From Gordionus sp. m RMFG-2023 (taxonomy: Eukaryota > Nematomorpha > Gordioida > Chordodea > Parachordodidae): a stretch of 64,000 bases of DNA. The notes below the pieces were generated by a model. The model was not told the DNA's origin and ran no database searches. It worked only from the letters and a program-made list of their open reading frames with translations. This document shows positions 46,301 to 61,300 of the stretch, piece after piece. The translations under genes and the position numbers were made by a program. Where the stretch lies: positions 16,097,561-16,161,560 of the forward strand of contig NC_088775.1 in the NCBI RefSeq assembly GCF_954871325.1, given 5' to 3'. Numbering within the stretch: position 1 is the stretch's first letter; each line of letters starts with the position of its first letter.

Positions 46301-49300
46301 AAGTGGCAAGTGTCATAATATTAAATTTTAATTTGTGAGTACCGCCTAGATAATAGACCCGAGCACCAACTTATATTATTTTATTGTTTCGACCAAGCAA
46401 ATTAACAATAATAAATATATGATTATTTTTCTGTTAATATTTCGTCCTCTATGCATAAAAATATGATTGGGCAAAATATTCACAATAATATAATATGGTT
46501 TGGAGTAGGTGCTCCGGTCCATGCTCGGGTCGATGAAAGGAACCTTTTAAATATTAAATATGAATATTTTTGTTAATTTTGAAATATTCGTCCTCTATGC
46601 AAAATATAATTGAGAAAAATATTCACATTCAGTTCACAATAAAATAATATAAGTTGGTGCTCGGGTCTGATCTGGTCGGTGTTACTCTCAAAAAATTTAA
46701 AAATTATAGATTATAACACTTGTCACTTATCTAGGGTATATCTTCCCTGAAATTTTATTTAAACATGCTTGCTACATTTATTTTTGGCAATTTGTGTCAA
46801 AAAAATTCTATTAACATTAAAAATAAGATTATGACAATTGTCACTTATCCAGGGTACATATTAACTGAAGTTATATTTAAATATATGCTTGCAATATTAA
46901 TTATTTCCAATTTGCGACAAAAAAAAATCTAATACCTTAAAAATACAGATATAATTATCATTTATATAAGGAATATCTTCATTTCATTTATAATTTATTA
47001 TCTTTATAATAAAAATTTTATTTTTACCCTTTTGTACTAAAAACTTTCAAAAATGTTAAAAAATAACGAATATTATGACAATTATCACATTAAAATATTA
47101 TCCTTAAAAAGTTCTTATAAATAACATAAAAAAGTTTGATATAAATATTTAAAAATTAATTATTTAGAAATTACCACTTCTTTTAATATACTTAAAAAAT
47201 AATTTCATAAAAAAGATTTAAAAAAAACTATAAAAGATTTCATTCACCTAAAAGATTGTTTATTTATATTAAAATTCACAAAAGAATTTCTCAAAAAAGA
47301 TTTAAAATTCTTATCAAATGAATTATGATTATATTTTGCTTAAAATTTTGGGCGTGAAAATCACAAATTTATTGTTAAAATGATATTACAATTTAGCAGC
47401 ATATCATTTTTTTTATTAAAAAACATCAAACCATTTCCATAAGGCTGTGTCTTAAATATCAAAAATTGCATAAAAATTATATCGCGCAATTTGCGCGAAT
47501 CTAGCGAAAAAAATAATATAAGCCATTTTTAATGGAAAATTAAAATGTTGGCCTAAATGATTTTTTCGATTTTGCGCAAATTACGTGATTCTTAAAAATT
47601 ATACGATTCGTAAAACTTTTTTATCAATAAACTTTTGCAAATTGAGGGAATAAAAATGGCGAATGAATATCAATTAATATAAGACCTTATAGACATTAGT
47701 AGTGTTGTTAAACGGCTCATTTTGAGCCGATTTTTTAAAACGGCTAACTCAATATTTTAGCCAGAAATATATTGTCTAAGTCTCGAGATTTCGATAATAT
47801 ATGCCTAGACCTTTGTTCCTTCTATGAGCAAAATCTTGAGGCTTAAGTAATATTTTTCTGGACGAATAATTGAGTTAGCCGTTTTTAAAAATCGGCTTAA
47901 AACGAGCCATCTAACAACACTAGACATTAGTGGTGTAATAGTGACCTTATATATAGATACAGCTGCAAGTAAAGACAAATGGGGAGAGATTATATAAATA
48001 TTATTATATATTTTAGGTTCAGGAGCTGCTAGATGAACAGCAAGCACCTTAAATTTGGAAGATTTTTACTGGCTAAAAGAAAATGTGGAGGATATATGTA
48101 AGCACACTGAAGCAAGTTTCAGTTTTTAACAATCTAAGGATGCTATTAATGTACAAATATCTCCACATGTATTATAACATGAAATTAGAACTATATAATA
48201 ATCTATATCTTAGGATTATGAGCCAAACATCCAAGATATGTTAAATGTAAAAATATCATCACAAATATTATAACATTAAATTAGAACTATATAACAATCT
48301 ATATCTTAGGATTTAGAGCCAAACACACAAGATATGTTAAATGATATAGTCAATCAGAAACAAATTTGAATTTAAAATGAAATTTTCCCTTCATATTTAT
48401 AATTTTCTATATTATTTTCCTATTTATAATTTTGTATATTATCTTCATATTTATAATTTTGTTATAATAAAAATTATTTTATGTTTAATGAATTTTTATA
48501 AAATGTGATTTAAGTCATTTTAGCAGTTAAAAACAAATCAAAACAACTCTTTTTATTGAATATTTATAAATAAATGCTATAACTTTGACAAATTTAAACA
48601 TTCATAAGATAAGGTAATGGTAATTAAAAAATAAATGTATATGAAAATTATGGAATAAGGGTTCATAATTAATTTGTGTACAAAATAATATTTTGAAATA
48701 AGCAGTCAGCCTTAACAATTTGTATAGTATTAGTAATATTAGTTTCTGATGATTTATATAATTGTTTAAATTTGGAACTCATGAAACTTATTATCTTTTA
48801 ATAATATAAAATATAGAATTAGTAAATCATTCACATCAAACATTTTATATATTATAAATTGAAAATAAATGTATGATTCGGGATATGTTTCATATCTCTC
48901 CAAACTTACGAAAGTTTTGCGATTCGCAAAACTTTTGATAATTTTTTTTTTTAATTTAGGACACAGCCTAATATAATATTATATAAATAAAAAATATTAT
49001 ATAATATCATGTTTCTTTGTTGATAAATATTGATGTGATAATAATAAAATATTCAAATTTAAATTAAATAAATCGGGTCGATGCTGTGTCGGTGCTCGGA
49101 TCGGTGGATTTGGTCGCTTTGGTTTTGGTTCATTTTTTTGACCAAAAACCCAACAAAAAATTATGCTAATTCGACCCAACCAAACAATTTCACCATACTA
49201 GGTGGTGGTTATGACCGAATTGCGTCGTTGAAATCTTAAGGGAGGGTACCCTCATAGTTAATCTGCAGTCAGTATTAATTTTTTAATTGAATCATTTTAT

Positions 49301-52300
49301 ATTATTAGTAGAGGGGAAGAAGGAACCTCAGCACCATGTCAGGGATCTGTTTACTATAATAAAACAACGGAAAGATCATGAGCACTGCTTAACGTTCTCT
49401 CGAAAGCTGTATGCGGAATAAGAGAAAGTTATCTCGCATTCCAAATGCGTGGTTTATATAATTGCTTCTCTACTGTACATCTATAATCTTATCTGGGGAC
49501 TGTTTTTAAAGAATCTAGGTAGCTATCAGTCAGTCTTGTTTTTGGTAGCTGATATATTTAACACTAAGAAATTGAGACCATATGCATGGATTAAAGTTAT
49601 AATGGTTAAATCTAATTAAATCTTATGGTTTGACTACTAAATAGATATATGTATTATCAACAATAAAAATTGATCTATTCCAATGCAAATAAATTTAAAA
49701 TACAAATTACACCTTTAAATGAATACGCCAAATTTTTAAAGATATTTTTTTATTGAAGGTAATGATTTGATTTACCAAGATTATAAAATAATAAATTAGC
49801 CGATAATAATCCTACCACTTTAAAAATAAATAAATTACCCTTAAAAAATGTACAACTAATTTTTAAATATCTATAAAAAAAATTATAATTATACAAGTAG
49901 TATTGTTAAACGGCTCGATTTGAGCCGATTTTTAAAAATAGCTAACTCCACATTTTATCCCGAAATACGCATACCTGAAGATTTTGTTCATAGATGGCAC
50001 AAAGGTTTGCACATCTATTAGCGCAATCTCGAGACAATATTTTTTTGGCTAAAATAATGAGTTCGATGTTTTTAAAAACCGGCTCAAATCGAGCCGATTT
50101 AACAACACTACTACCACGTTTTTAAAAAATAAAATTTGTTTTACTCATCTTCCCACGGTCCTACTACTCCCAGAATTCGATTCCTTTTTCTATCTATCTA
50201 TCTATCTTTTTTCCTTTCTTCCTTTATATTTTTTATAAAAAAAGTATTTATTCATATAACTAACCCAACTTATTGTATATGGGTTCCAATTTCTTGCAGT
50301 GGCCACACCAAGGTGCGTAGAATTCGATCAAAATTAATTTTTCCCTATTCCCCGTATCCGTAAAGACATTAGGCAAATTATGAGCCACCAACGTCTTAAC
50401 ATTAGCTTGGGCATTGGCAGTAACTGCGGGTGCAGGTTGAGACCATACAATAGGTTTGAGATTATCTTTTTTTTGGTTTGAAGAGAAAATTTTAAAATTC
50501 TGAAATATAAAATATCTATGGCAAAAAAAAAATTCGCGATTAGTATATTTTTTATAAAAAAACATTTAACCATCTTGAAATTCCTTTATGAATGAGCGAT
50601 AGTTGTCGACCTCGAATTCCTCCGGATCCATTCTGAATCGCTTGGACTGTGTATAGCACCCGGCGTTCACTTCCTCGCCACTCTCGTCAAGTTCTTTTTG
50701 GTTATAAATTATATCCGCGCATTAATTAATTTTCGACAAGAAAATAATGAAACCTTGGCGGGATTATAACCCCGAACGGCTAGGGTTGAGTCGATTTTTA
50801 TAAACAACTAACTCAATAATTTATTCAAAAATATATTATACAAGCCTTAAGATTTTTCTCATAGATGGCACACAGGTTTGAACATCTGTTAACTAAATCT
50901 CGAGTATAAGGCCATATTTTTCCGGCTAAAATATTGAGTTCGCCATAAAAATCGGTTCAAATATAACCATTTATCAACACTACCCGATATAGTTAACTTT
51001 ATTAATTAAATCGGGTATGGCAAAAAATATTCTTTTGATCAATTTTTTATTTAAAAGACCATTCTTTTTATATATTAAACTATCAAAAATCGCGAAATTT
51101 TTGAGTGGCCATTAATTTAAATTGCATTAAAAAAAATTAGATATCAACTTAATTATTACGCAACATTCCGAGATAGACAGAACATTCATGTAGATCGCTA
51201 ATATTTGGACCAGACCTTCAAATATGTTTTATGCTGAGTTATCATAATTCATGTTTTTGTATTAAAAATAAAGTGATGTTTTATTTCTGGAATGATATTT
51301 GTTAATATACCATGTGAATTATTTTTCTTTGTTTAGGTATTACATATTAATAATTTGGAATAGGTGGGTAATAATTGACTCACGTCTTTTTAGGGATATA
51401 TATTGGTGTTACTTTAATTATTATTCATGTGTATTATTTTATTTATGTTATTTTTATTTATATCCGAAACCTGCAGAGGTACCAATTTTTCGTCCGGATT
51501 TTTCTTAGCCCAACCCGACTAGGATATTTTTTTAAAAATAACTTCTAAACCCGGATATATTTTTAAAAAATTAAAATATGGCGGACCCTGCAGGTCTCTG
51601 ATTTATATTATAGTGTTGGCATTATTTTTCATTGTGTTTCTTCCCCACAAATAAAACAGTGGAAAAATAAAAATTGGGAAAATCAAATAAAAACTTAAAA
51701 AATAAAAAAAATTTGGAAAAAGTGGCTACCCTATTAAGTTAAAAAATATTATTGCGTAAAAAGGTAAACCCTCATCACAGTTAGCGCGAATTCATGGCAA
51801 TATCTTCGCCGCGAATTCGCGCTAACTGTGAATAAGGGGTGATTAATTGCAAGAAGTTCTACTACCAGTTAGTGTAGTGAGACGAAACAAGTAAATAAAA
51901 AAGTTATCCTAATATTGTTTTTTTTATTTTTAAATTATTTTTTTAGTGGTAGTAAATTTTTTATTTTTAAAAAAGCAGTTTAATTAAAGTGTCAAATACA
52001 AATATGAACAATATCAAATTGAAAATATAATTTAAAAAAAATCAAATAAAAATATATTAAAAAATTTCTATAGAAAAACATTGGAAAAAACTATAAAAAA
52101 ATTTAAAAATAATACATGTCACACTAGAGGAGAGTTTTTTTAAGGTATAAAAAATGGAAAAATAATAGTTGCACAGTGATAGTTAATAATTGAACAGTGG
52201 TAGTTTGAGGTAGCGAAATAGTAGAAGTATTAAAATAGTAAAGCAATGGCAATGTAGTAGTGAAAATTGAGGGAATTGTGTGTTGTGTGGTGTCGGTTTT

Positions 52301-55300
52301 AATTTTATTGATAGTGCCATATTTGACATTATATATCATTATTTCTAGTTAAGTAAATTTTTAATTTATGTTTATAGGAATCCCATATTTGAACAAATTG
52401 GATATGTGAGCAAATTTTAAAAGGGCGCACTTCCAGTAATAAAATAATCTATAAAACTAAAGATAAACGAATTTCCTTGGGGAGTTTAAAAAAAGATATC
52501 TTTTATTAAAATTGTACAAGTGCTCAGAAAGTCAGAATTAGGGGCAAGACTAGTTTCAATAAAACTTCACTAAACACAATGACATATAATACAGCACAGA
52601 CTGAATATTCATTCAATTAAGTTGGTTTTCCATTTCCATACATTGTTATTATGAAAAAGAACCATAAATAGCGTATCACTAGCTGATTTGTATACAACGA
52701 CGTTACTTCGAAAAAAAGATTTGCAGAACTTTGGATTTAAAAAGATGCTATTCATTTTTAAGGTTAATATTTATTTTTCCTAGTTAAATTTTTTTAAAAA
52801 TCCGCATTACGCAATTTCTTTAATTCGTCCTGGAATTCCGTTTCGTCAGCGATGGCAAAAGTTATCCGTGGGTGAAAATCCTTGGCTACCTCTAACACTT
52901 TGGCCCTCCAATATTGAGTATCTATTTTTAATTTTAAATAGTAATAATGATGTTATAAACATAATAAATAATAAGTTATCAAAGCCTTTGCTTAACTACC
53001 CCTTCCCCCGCCTTCTTACCCTGCATTCAGTTAGCGCAAATTTGCGATGAGGTCTACATAGATACACATAAATACGGAATATTTTGTATTCGCCACAAAT
53101 TACTGCTAATACTAAATGCAGGGTAACCCCTCGTTCTTGGTTAGCGCAAATTCGGGGCCAAGAATACAAAGATATAGCATATTTTTTATTTCATCACGAA
53201 GTCGCGCTAACTATGAATAAGGGGTTAAAGGTGAAACAAACTTTTAAAAATGTCAATCATTTAAGAATAATTTAGTGTAAACCTCAACCAATATATTTTT
53301 TTGTATAACCATTTCCAAACGAGACGTAAAACATTTTCGAGGCAGGTTTTTAGCCTTTTTTTACTTCCAAAAAACAACGTGCGATAATAATTTGACCTAG
53401 CAAATCTTTTTGCATAATATAATATAAAAAAAATACTTTTTTTTGTTTTTCACTTCAAACATCAGACGACAAATATAATCGTTTTAATAATAAAAACGCA
53501 AAATTGTATGCGATAAAAAAAATGGCCGTTTTTTAATCACTTTGAAAAATATGTCTTGTTTGGAAATGGCCTATAAGAAAGTATTTGATCTTGAAAATTT
53601 AAGTGAATTCTTTATTTTATATTGAAATACTTTGGATATGATCGAAACTCCAATCGATGCCGTAAAAAACGACGCATAGAGGTAGCGTTAGAAATAAGAA
53701 TTGTCGATTAGCTTTCGTCATTTGACCCACCAATGGTCGCCTCCATTTTTCGCCGAATGATTTTAAAGTTTGAGAGGTAACTTCATCATCCTAGTGGGGA
53801 AACATGTAATAAAAATTGTGAGCTATTTAAAAATGGATTCTGATTATGATGCGAGATTTTAGTGAATTCATATGCTTCATTTATTCGTGTTATTTTTAGC
53901 TAATTTATTATAGACCGTCCTTAATTTGATGAATCAATTCTTTTCTTCTTTTATTCTCTCAATTTTTGTTAAAAAAACATTCATATTTAATCGTTCATTT
54001 AGATCCCATATAAAAATAGCATTCTTATAATAAAAAAAAGGAATTTGTGAAATTAATTTATTATCATTAAATATAACTCATCTTTAAAAAAAAATAACGA
54101 AAAATAGTTTTAAAAAATAAAATTTAAGAAAATTATATTTTATAAAATAAAATCGCAGCATTTTTAGATTTTCAAACAAGCTGTAATCACTTGTCTATAT
54201 ATGTATTGTTGAACGGCCCGGCCCGATTTTGATCTATTTTTAAAAACGACCCGTTTAAAATTTTAGCCAAAATAATATGCTGTAAGCTTACTCATAGGTA
54301 GCAGAAAGATACCTCTATTTGCCAAATCTCGAGGCCTGTATTAAATTTATTAGTTAAAATCTTAATCGAACCGTTTTTAAAGATCGACCCAAATGGGCCG
54401 TTTAACAACACTTGTCTACATGTGTAGCCATTTTTCAGTCCAACGATCCTTTGCCCTAATAAATAAATATTTCGCGCTTTTCCCTCCTTTATAGTGCCCC
54501 AATCATTAATTGCCTAAGGCAGCATTCATAGTGGGTCCGAATAAATAGAATTAATTAAATTAATATTAATAAAGAAAAATTATATTATAAAAATAGTTTG
54601 GCTGTTAATGTCGGGTCGGCCACTATGAATGAGGCCGAAGGGTGATAGAAAAATATTCTTCTTTTTTTAAATTATATTAATATAAAGGTATTAAATTTAT
54701 AATAAATATAAAATATAATTTTTTATTTTATCCGAAGAATGGCGTGCTAAAATGTTAGAAGAAAAAAATAGCCAGTGGTAATCGTATTCTTCGAATCTAA
54801 TCTTGAATAACTCTTATTTGCCTTTATGATAATGCCCATTTAGGTGAAAGTCATAATTGGGGCCAGGGAAGGAGTCATGGGGAAATCCCAACTTGTAAAT
54901 ATCATTTTAAGTTAATAAAAAATTTCCCCCTACACACCCCCCCCCCATCTCCCCAATATGTATGCCATATATCACTATAAACAACAATTTGAAAACTTAG
55001 TAAAAGTAAATAGTTTTTTTTAAACAAAAACCATGAATCAAAATTTTTATTAAAAAAAGAAGTGAAAATCCAAAATTATTTTCATAAAAATATAACATAG
55101 TTAAAGGTCAACAAAAATGACTAAAAAACCTCCAATAAAATTTGTGAGTTGAAACCCAACATCTAATACTACCCCCCACACCTCATTATAAAAATATTGC
55201 CTACCCTATTTTTTTGCAATTGCATATAGTATTTAGTTTTAAACCTAAGGGTTGGAGCGTTAGTTTTTAAAACTGGATGCCCTTCCTGACATCAACCCAA

Positions 55301-58300
55301 AAGTGACTTTTACACCCCGTCGAGGAAAACGGTCATCATATTTTCTATCACAGACAAGGGTAAACCTTTTAAACGCCGTCATTTGCACTTCCCCGCTAAG
55401 TTGAGGCAGAAGGTAGTAGCTGGTCTTTTAATGTGAATTTGTTGGGAGTAGGGATTTAATATGATGTCAACTCGACTTAAAGACCTATAAAATCTATTTT
55501 TTTGGCCAAAGCCTGTCCGAAGCTCGGCGGTAAAATTTTTTAGTACTAGGTCCTGTCCGTGGCCCGACATTATATAAATGGAATTGAAAAATGTATTCTC
55601 AAGATTATTACATAATTCTAAATCTATATTTTAATGTTAAGAATTAAATTTAAATATTCAGCAATAACTTTCCATATTAATAAGAGTTTGAAATACTCCT
55701 CAAAATAAAAAAAAATCTTCAAAGATCTTTGATTTGATTATATCGAAATGCTCAAACGGGATTAAAATTCCAAATCTTTTATATGTAAATCTTTTGTGAT
55801 TTTTTATGTATAAAAAATCTTTCATGATGAAATCTTCTTTAGGCTGTGCCCAAAATATCAATAAAATTAAATTTACAAACTTTCTGAAGCTTTAATGAAA
55901 ATAAAAAACTACTTTAAATATTAAAATAAAAATGTGTACATATCATAATTCTAGAAAATTTTATAAATTAATTTAACAAACGATTTCGTTATTTTAAAAT
56001 TTGCGAAAATGAAACTTTTCTAATTTTTTAAAATGATTTTGGACATATCTAGAATAAGAAAATTTCCCGCCTCTCAATTTTTTTAACAAATCTTTTTCAA
56101 ATCGCGAATAATCGTACCTCGGGGAAAACGAATCTTAAGCTCTCGTATTTCGATTGAAATTTTTCGGGTTGCAGCAATAGGATAGTATTATTGGGCACGC
56201 GCGTACTCATCATAACCTCTTGATTGAAGGTGTGCAAAAAAGTAAAATCATCCCGCAAGGAGCTACCTTAAAAAAAAAATTTTTTTCGAAAGATAAAAAA
56301 AAATTGTTTGTAACCTTATTATACTCACAAATAGTGTTGTTAAATGGCTCGTTTTGAGCCGATTTTTAAAAACGGCTAACTCAGTATTGCATCCAGGATA
56401 GTATTACGCAAGCCTGAAGATTTTGTTTGTAGAAGGAACAAAGGTTTGGACATCTCTTAGCGAAATCTCGAGTCTTAAATAATTTTTTTCTGGCTAAAAT
56501 ATTGAGTTAGCCGTTTTTAAAAATCGGCTCAAAACGAGCCGTTTAACAACACTACTCACAAAAGTTACTCTGATATTCATAATAATGGACGCTATTTGAC
56601 GCTTATTTAACAGCTGAGTGAATTTTATATTTTTTTTACAAAAAAATTAATCAGATAATATTTTTTAAAATTTTTAGATAATTAAAAATAAATAAACTAA
56701 TTTTAAAATTTACAAAAGTGAAAAGTTAATGATTAATCCTAATTGATATGAAACCAATTTTATTTATAATATAATATATTTACATTTTGAAACCTTTCTT
56801 TTTCTTCTTTTTTTTTACATTTTCAATTAACTTTAACAAAATAAAATTTGAATACTAAAGAACTTTTTGTCGATTATTACGATAATCATGACGATTCCCT
56901 TAATCCTTCCTAGATCTTTTTCGTTCCGTTATTACTTTCTGCAACGAGAACATTCATGATAAGGTTTAAAAGATATTCAACTTTAAGAGATATAACGCCA
57001 CAAATCTGAAAGATGTTCATAGATAACTGTTAAACAATTATAATATCTTCTCCTTTGCTCGGATCTTATAGGTAAATATTAGGCGGCACATTTAATCTCC
57101 AAAGACACTTTTTCTTAATTAGATGATGTTGGATGGCTGGGCTCTGCTGATAAGCTGTCCACATAAACTATCATTTCTACCAGCATACCAGCCCTTCTAA
57201 AGTTTTTCATAGTCATAACGGACGTTATAAATTTTATTGAAATCAAAAGATTCGCTACAAGAGGTCATATTATTATAGTTTGCATGGATATGAATAAGAA
57301 GCTATTCAAATCAATTTACAGGCATTAGTGTGGCTATATACTGATCGTGGAAATCTATAATTATGCTCCAATAATTTCGGAAAACTGGTTTTTTTCATCC
57401 CCATTATAGCATGTTCTCGTTAAAAAAATTATTCCAATTTCAAAAATATCGGGAGATTTAAATCTATAAAATGGATTTAATAATAAATAAGGAAAACAAA
57501 TATTTATTTTAACGTTTCATGCTTTAGACTAAATTTAAATTAGTTTGAAATGCCGAATTCCGGAAGAAAAGATACAAATAATTGAATTATTTTTTATGGA
57601 GTTTCAGCATCTCCGATATTTTTCGGCCCATAAGTTTATCAAAGTAAATAGATGGTGTAGGAATCAATCGACGACATTTTACCAATATGTGGGAGTATAT
57701 AATAAATTTACAAGAGGCATATTATCTTCTGAGGCAGAGGATTCATCATTATATATTTTGATTTCTTTCTTTAAAACTGTTTTGAAGCACGAACTAATAT
57801 CCTTTCATCAGTTGACGGCATTCTGCATAGTGGAATTCATTGAAGCCCATTTTTATTAATATAATTATTAAAAATAGGATGTATTATATATAAAAAAATG
57901 ATATACATATATAAATTAATAAATAAATAATATATATAAAATATTACATTACCAAATTGAATACTTTAGAAATATGAATTTTTAAAATATCCGTTTGGGA
58001 AAAATCTGGAAAAATATACAAAGATATAAATATAACCTCAATATGGCGAATTTTATGAGATTTTTTTTAAAATGTTAAATAAATATCATTTATTTATTTT
58101 ATTGGTACCATTTCGATTAATAACAGTTTTTACAAAAGTGATTAATAATTAATTTAATTGATACAATCGCGCTATATATATTCGTTTCATTTACATATTA
58201 TATGAAAAGAATTCTTTTTTATAATATAATATATTCTATACACTATGGAGCAACCTTTCTTTTTCTTCCTTTTTCCTCCTTTTTCCCATTTTCGATTATT

Positions 58301-61300
58301 AACAAAATAAAATTAAAAACCTTTAGTTTTTTCTTCCTTTTTCCTCCTTTTTCCCATTTTCGATTATTAACAAAATAAAATTAAAAACCTTTAGTCGAGT
58401 TACAATAATTGTGACATCTTTTCACTTAAGACTGATAACACGACTCTTTTGCCAGATCAAATAATTCCAGTCTCAGCCATATGTCACCTTGATTAATGGT
58501 TAGAAACAATACCTAGTACTAATTTCGACTTGCTCCTAACCAATGAATAACTAAGAATAGCTATCAGTCTTTGTTTAGGTTGTGAAATCGTAAAGCCGAC
58601 ATGTGTCATCTTTAAAACTCATATCGATAGCCTGTGTCATCACTCTCTACTCGTTTTTCAAAAAAGAGATTACCCAGGCACTATGCAATCAATTTGATTA
58701 TAAATAGAATCTTGAAATCTACAAATCCTTCTAAACAGGAACCCTCTGGCCTCAGACCTGATGGGATGACGCTAGTTTTCTGGAACCTAGGTTAGGTATA
58801 CCCCTTGCTTGGGATTATACTTGTGTAAATCGTTTTGCCAGATCTTTTTCTGTCAACTCTACCATGAAAGCTGAAAATACCTAGACAAACCACCACCTTA
58901 ATAATCTTTTGTTTGTTCTGGTAGTCTCACACTTATATAACATTTGGACTTCAAGTAAAATTATTCAAAACAATAGAGCAAAGTTTAATCACAGGTGATT
59001 CAAAAAATATCCGAAATTTGCCGATCCAACTGTATATCTATACATTGGTCATTAAGTCCCGCCGACCTAACCTAAATATATATTTTTTTAAAGTTTTCTA
59101 TCCTTACTTTTATATAGATATGGTATGTTAATATTTAAAATCAAAATTTTATCTTATAGTAGTTTTAGTTAATATTAATTTGGAAATAAAAAAAAATTTA
59201 TTATATAAAAAAAATATATATATTAATGATTATAGAAAATTTTATTAAAAGATTTTATAAACTCGATTAAATCATTACATCGTACCTATGAATTCAGTTT
59301 TGAACAAACTGACTAGAGAAATTTAAAAACGTCCCGAAAGACATTTTTTGACAAGATTTCTGAAAATGTAATCTTTTTTTTATAATCCTTTTCAAAGTGA
59401 TTTTAAATCCCCTAATATTTTGCCCTAAATATGTTTAATTAGTTGCATTGTGTTGCAGCTCCAGTTAACATAACATTAATGATTAAATAGAATGATTGAC
59501 AAAATATTTTAGGCAATGTTTCATTAGTGTATAATAGAGTGCATTGAATAAAATTCCCTCCATCTTGTTTTTTTTAATATTTGCCATTTTGAATAAGAAC
59601 TATTTTTTTAAAAAAAAATTTTTAATAATAAATCCTATTTTGTCCAAAGAATTAATAATTTTAAAATTAGATAAAGCTAAATAATATATAAATAAAATTC
59701 ATTTTATTTTATAATTTCGTGCATTATGTATAAACCGAATAATATCTAGATGTTCTTTGCTGGGACAAAAAAAATGTCATTGTTCTCAGATAAGTAAAAT
59801 GAAGAGCAAAAATATAATGGTTTGATCACTTTTACTACTTTTAATATTCCACGCAATCAGAGGAGCCTAATCCCACTTCCTGACAAATAAAATGCAATAA
59901 CTCATTTAGTCCCATTATAATGCGATGATATCGATACAACTTTCCAGTTATGTAAATTTCGTCTAATTAAGTTAAAATTTTCTCTTTTTTTTAAATATAT
60001 TTCAAACCTAAATAATTCTCTAAAATTGATTTTACATTTGCACAAAAAAAAATTTCAAACCTCCAATGTCGACAGATAAATATAAAAAGAACGATATGTA
60101 ATAACTAATTTCATACAGAGAAGAAAAAACAAAATTAACAAAGGCTTTTAGCTTACCCTTTTTACATATGTGATATTTAGTATTGCAAAACGGCTGGCTT
60201 TTTAAAAACGGCTAAAATATTTAACCAAAAATATTACGCAAGCTTGGTGATTTTACTCATAGATGACAGAACGGTTTGGACATTTATTAACGAAATCTCG
60301 AAGCTGAGTAAAAAAAAATTTGGCTAAAATATTGGATTCGCCTTTTTTTTAAATAGACCGTTTAATAACCTAATGATACTATTAGCACAGCACAATAAAT
60401 ATTTCTCGGTAACAAAGCTTTTTTGAACGCCTCATCCAATAGTATATAACCGCCTCTGCCCGCAAAAGAGGGTAAATCGCTTCAAAGTTAGGTGGGTAGA
60501 TTAAAAGTAAGCTTCTATTAATTTTAATTTATTTTTACATGCATCAAGATAGACATGATATTTAGCATCCTCCCTAGATTCGAAAAAGCCAATGAAAGTG
60601 ACCTCTTCTGGTGCCATAATATTTCTCATTTGTTTCAAGTTTTCGAATTCTTTGCTGCCATCGCCCATTTGATTCAGCATGTATTTTACGATATCTAAAT
60701 TATAAACGATATTGATTTACCAGGATTATATTGGTAATATAGCCAATTATATTTTGTCAAACTTCATATTAAAAATATCGTTTTAAATCTCTCACAAGCA
60801 TCACTTCAAGAGCATGCTAATTATACAGTAAAGTTTTAGATATTGATATTTTATAAGGTAAAATGCCAAAATAATTTTTTAGATTTAACAATATAAAAAA
60901 TCATTTCATGACGATTATTCCTTTCTTTCTTTCTTTTTCCCTCTACATTAATGATTATTTTTAAATCGCCTATCTTTTAACTGAGGTTTTAAGTCATTTT
61001 TTTAAGCTGAAAGCTTGGCTTGCCCTAAGTGAAGTGATTTAATAATCATAGGACATTATTCACCAATAATTATTAAAATATAAGTATAAAAATCAAACCC
61101 TTTTATCTATTTAATAGATGTATTGGTTTCAAAAAAAAAGCGATTCACCAAATTATAATTACACTAATAATAATTTAAAACGAGAATAAAAATTTTGACT
61201 CACTTTCTGAACTATCGCGAGGCCCATTGTATTCATAAGCTACTCCACGCCTAAATATTTTCAGAGTGGGATAACCTTAAAATATCGAAATATAAATAAA

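Larger units (their letters stand above)
47443..48968. mobile_element. PIF/Harbinger-like element
   Basis: The inverted ends GGCTGTGTCTTAAATATCAA and GGCTGTGTCCTAAATTAAAA are flanked by TAA on both sides. Comparison with the uninterrupted left arm of the host foldback element confirms a 3-bp TAA duplication, as expected for PIF/Harbinger. A plus-strand coding-like piece near 48015-48125 ([18 protein letters not shown]) could not be assigned. A hAT MITE is nested at 47700-47922. Confidence 0.75.
45332..49200. mobile_element. Foldback element with long inverted arms
   Basis: Termini CAGTGTGGTAAATTAGTTGG and (inverted) TAGTATGGTGAAATTGTTTG are followed by matching GGTTTTTGG, GAACCAAAACCAAAGC and CATCGACCCGATTTATT-type words on both sides. 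Inner arms 45780-46400 and 46640-47440 pair over several hundred bases. The flanking octamers aggggtgg and ggtggtgg match at six of eight positions, suggesting hAT-type insertion. The right arm is interrupted by the element at 47443-48968. The arms contain 119-bp-type units related to the satellite at 62823-64000. No transposase seen. Confidence 0.8.

Noticed and set aside
47805-48047. 80-codon minus-strand frame
   Set aside because: It crosses the border between the nested MITE and the Harbinger-like element, so it cannot be an ancestral gene.
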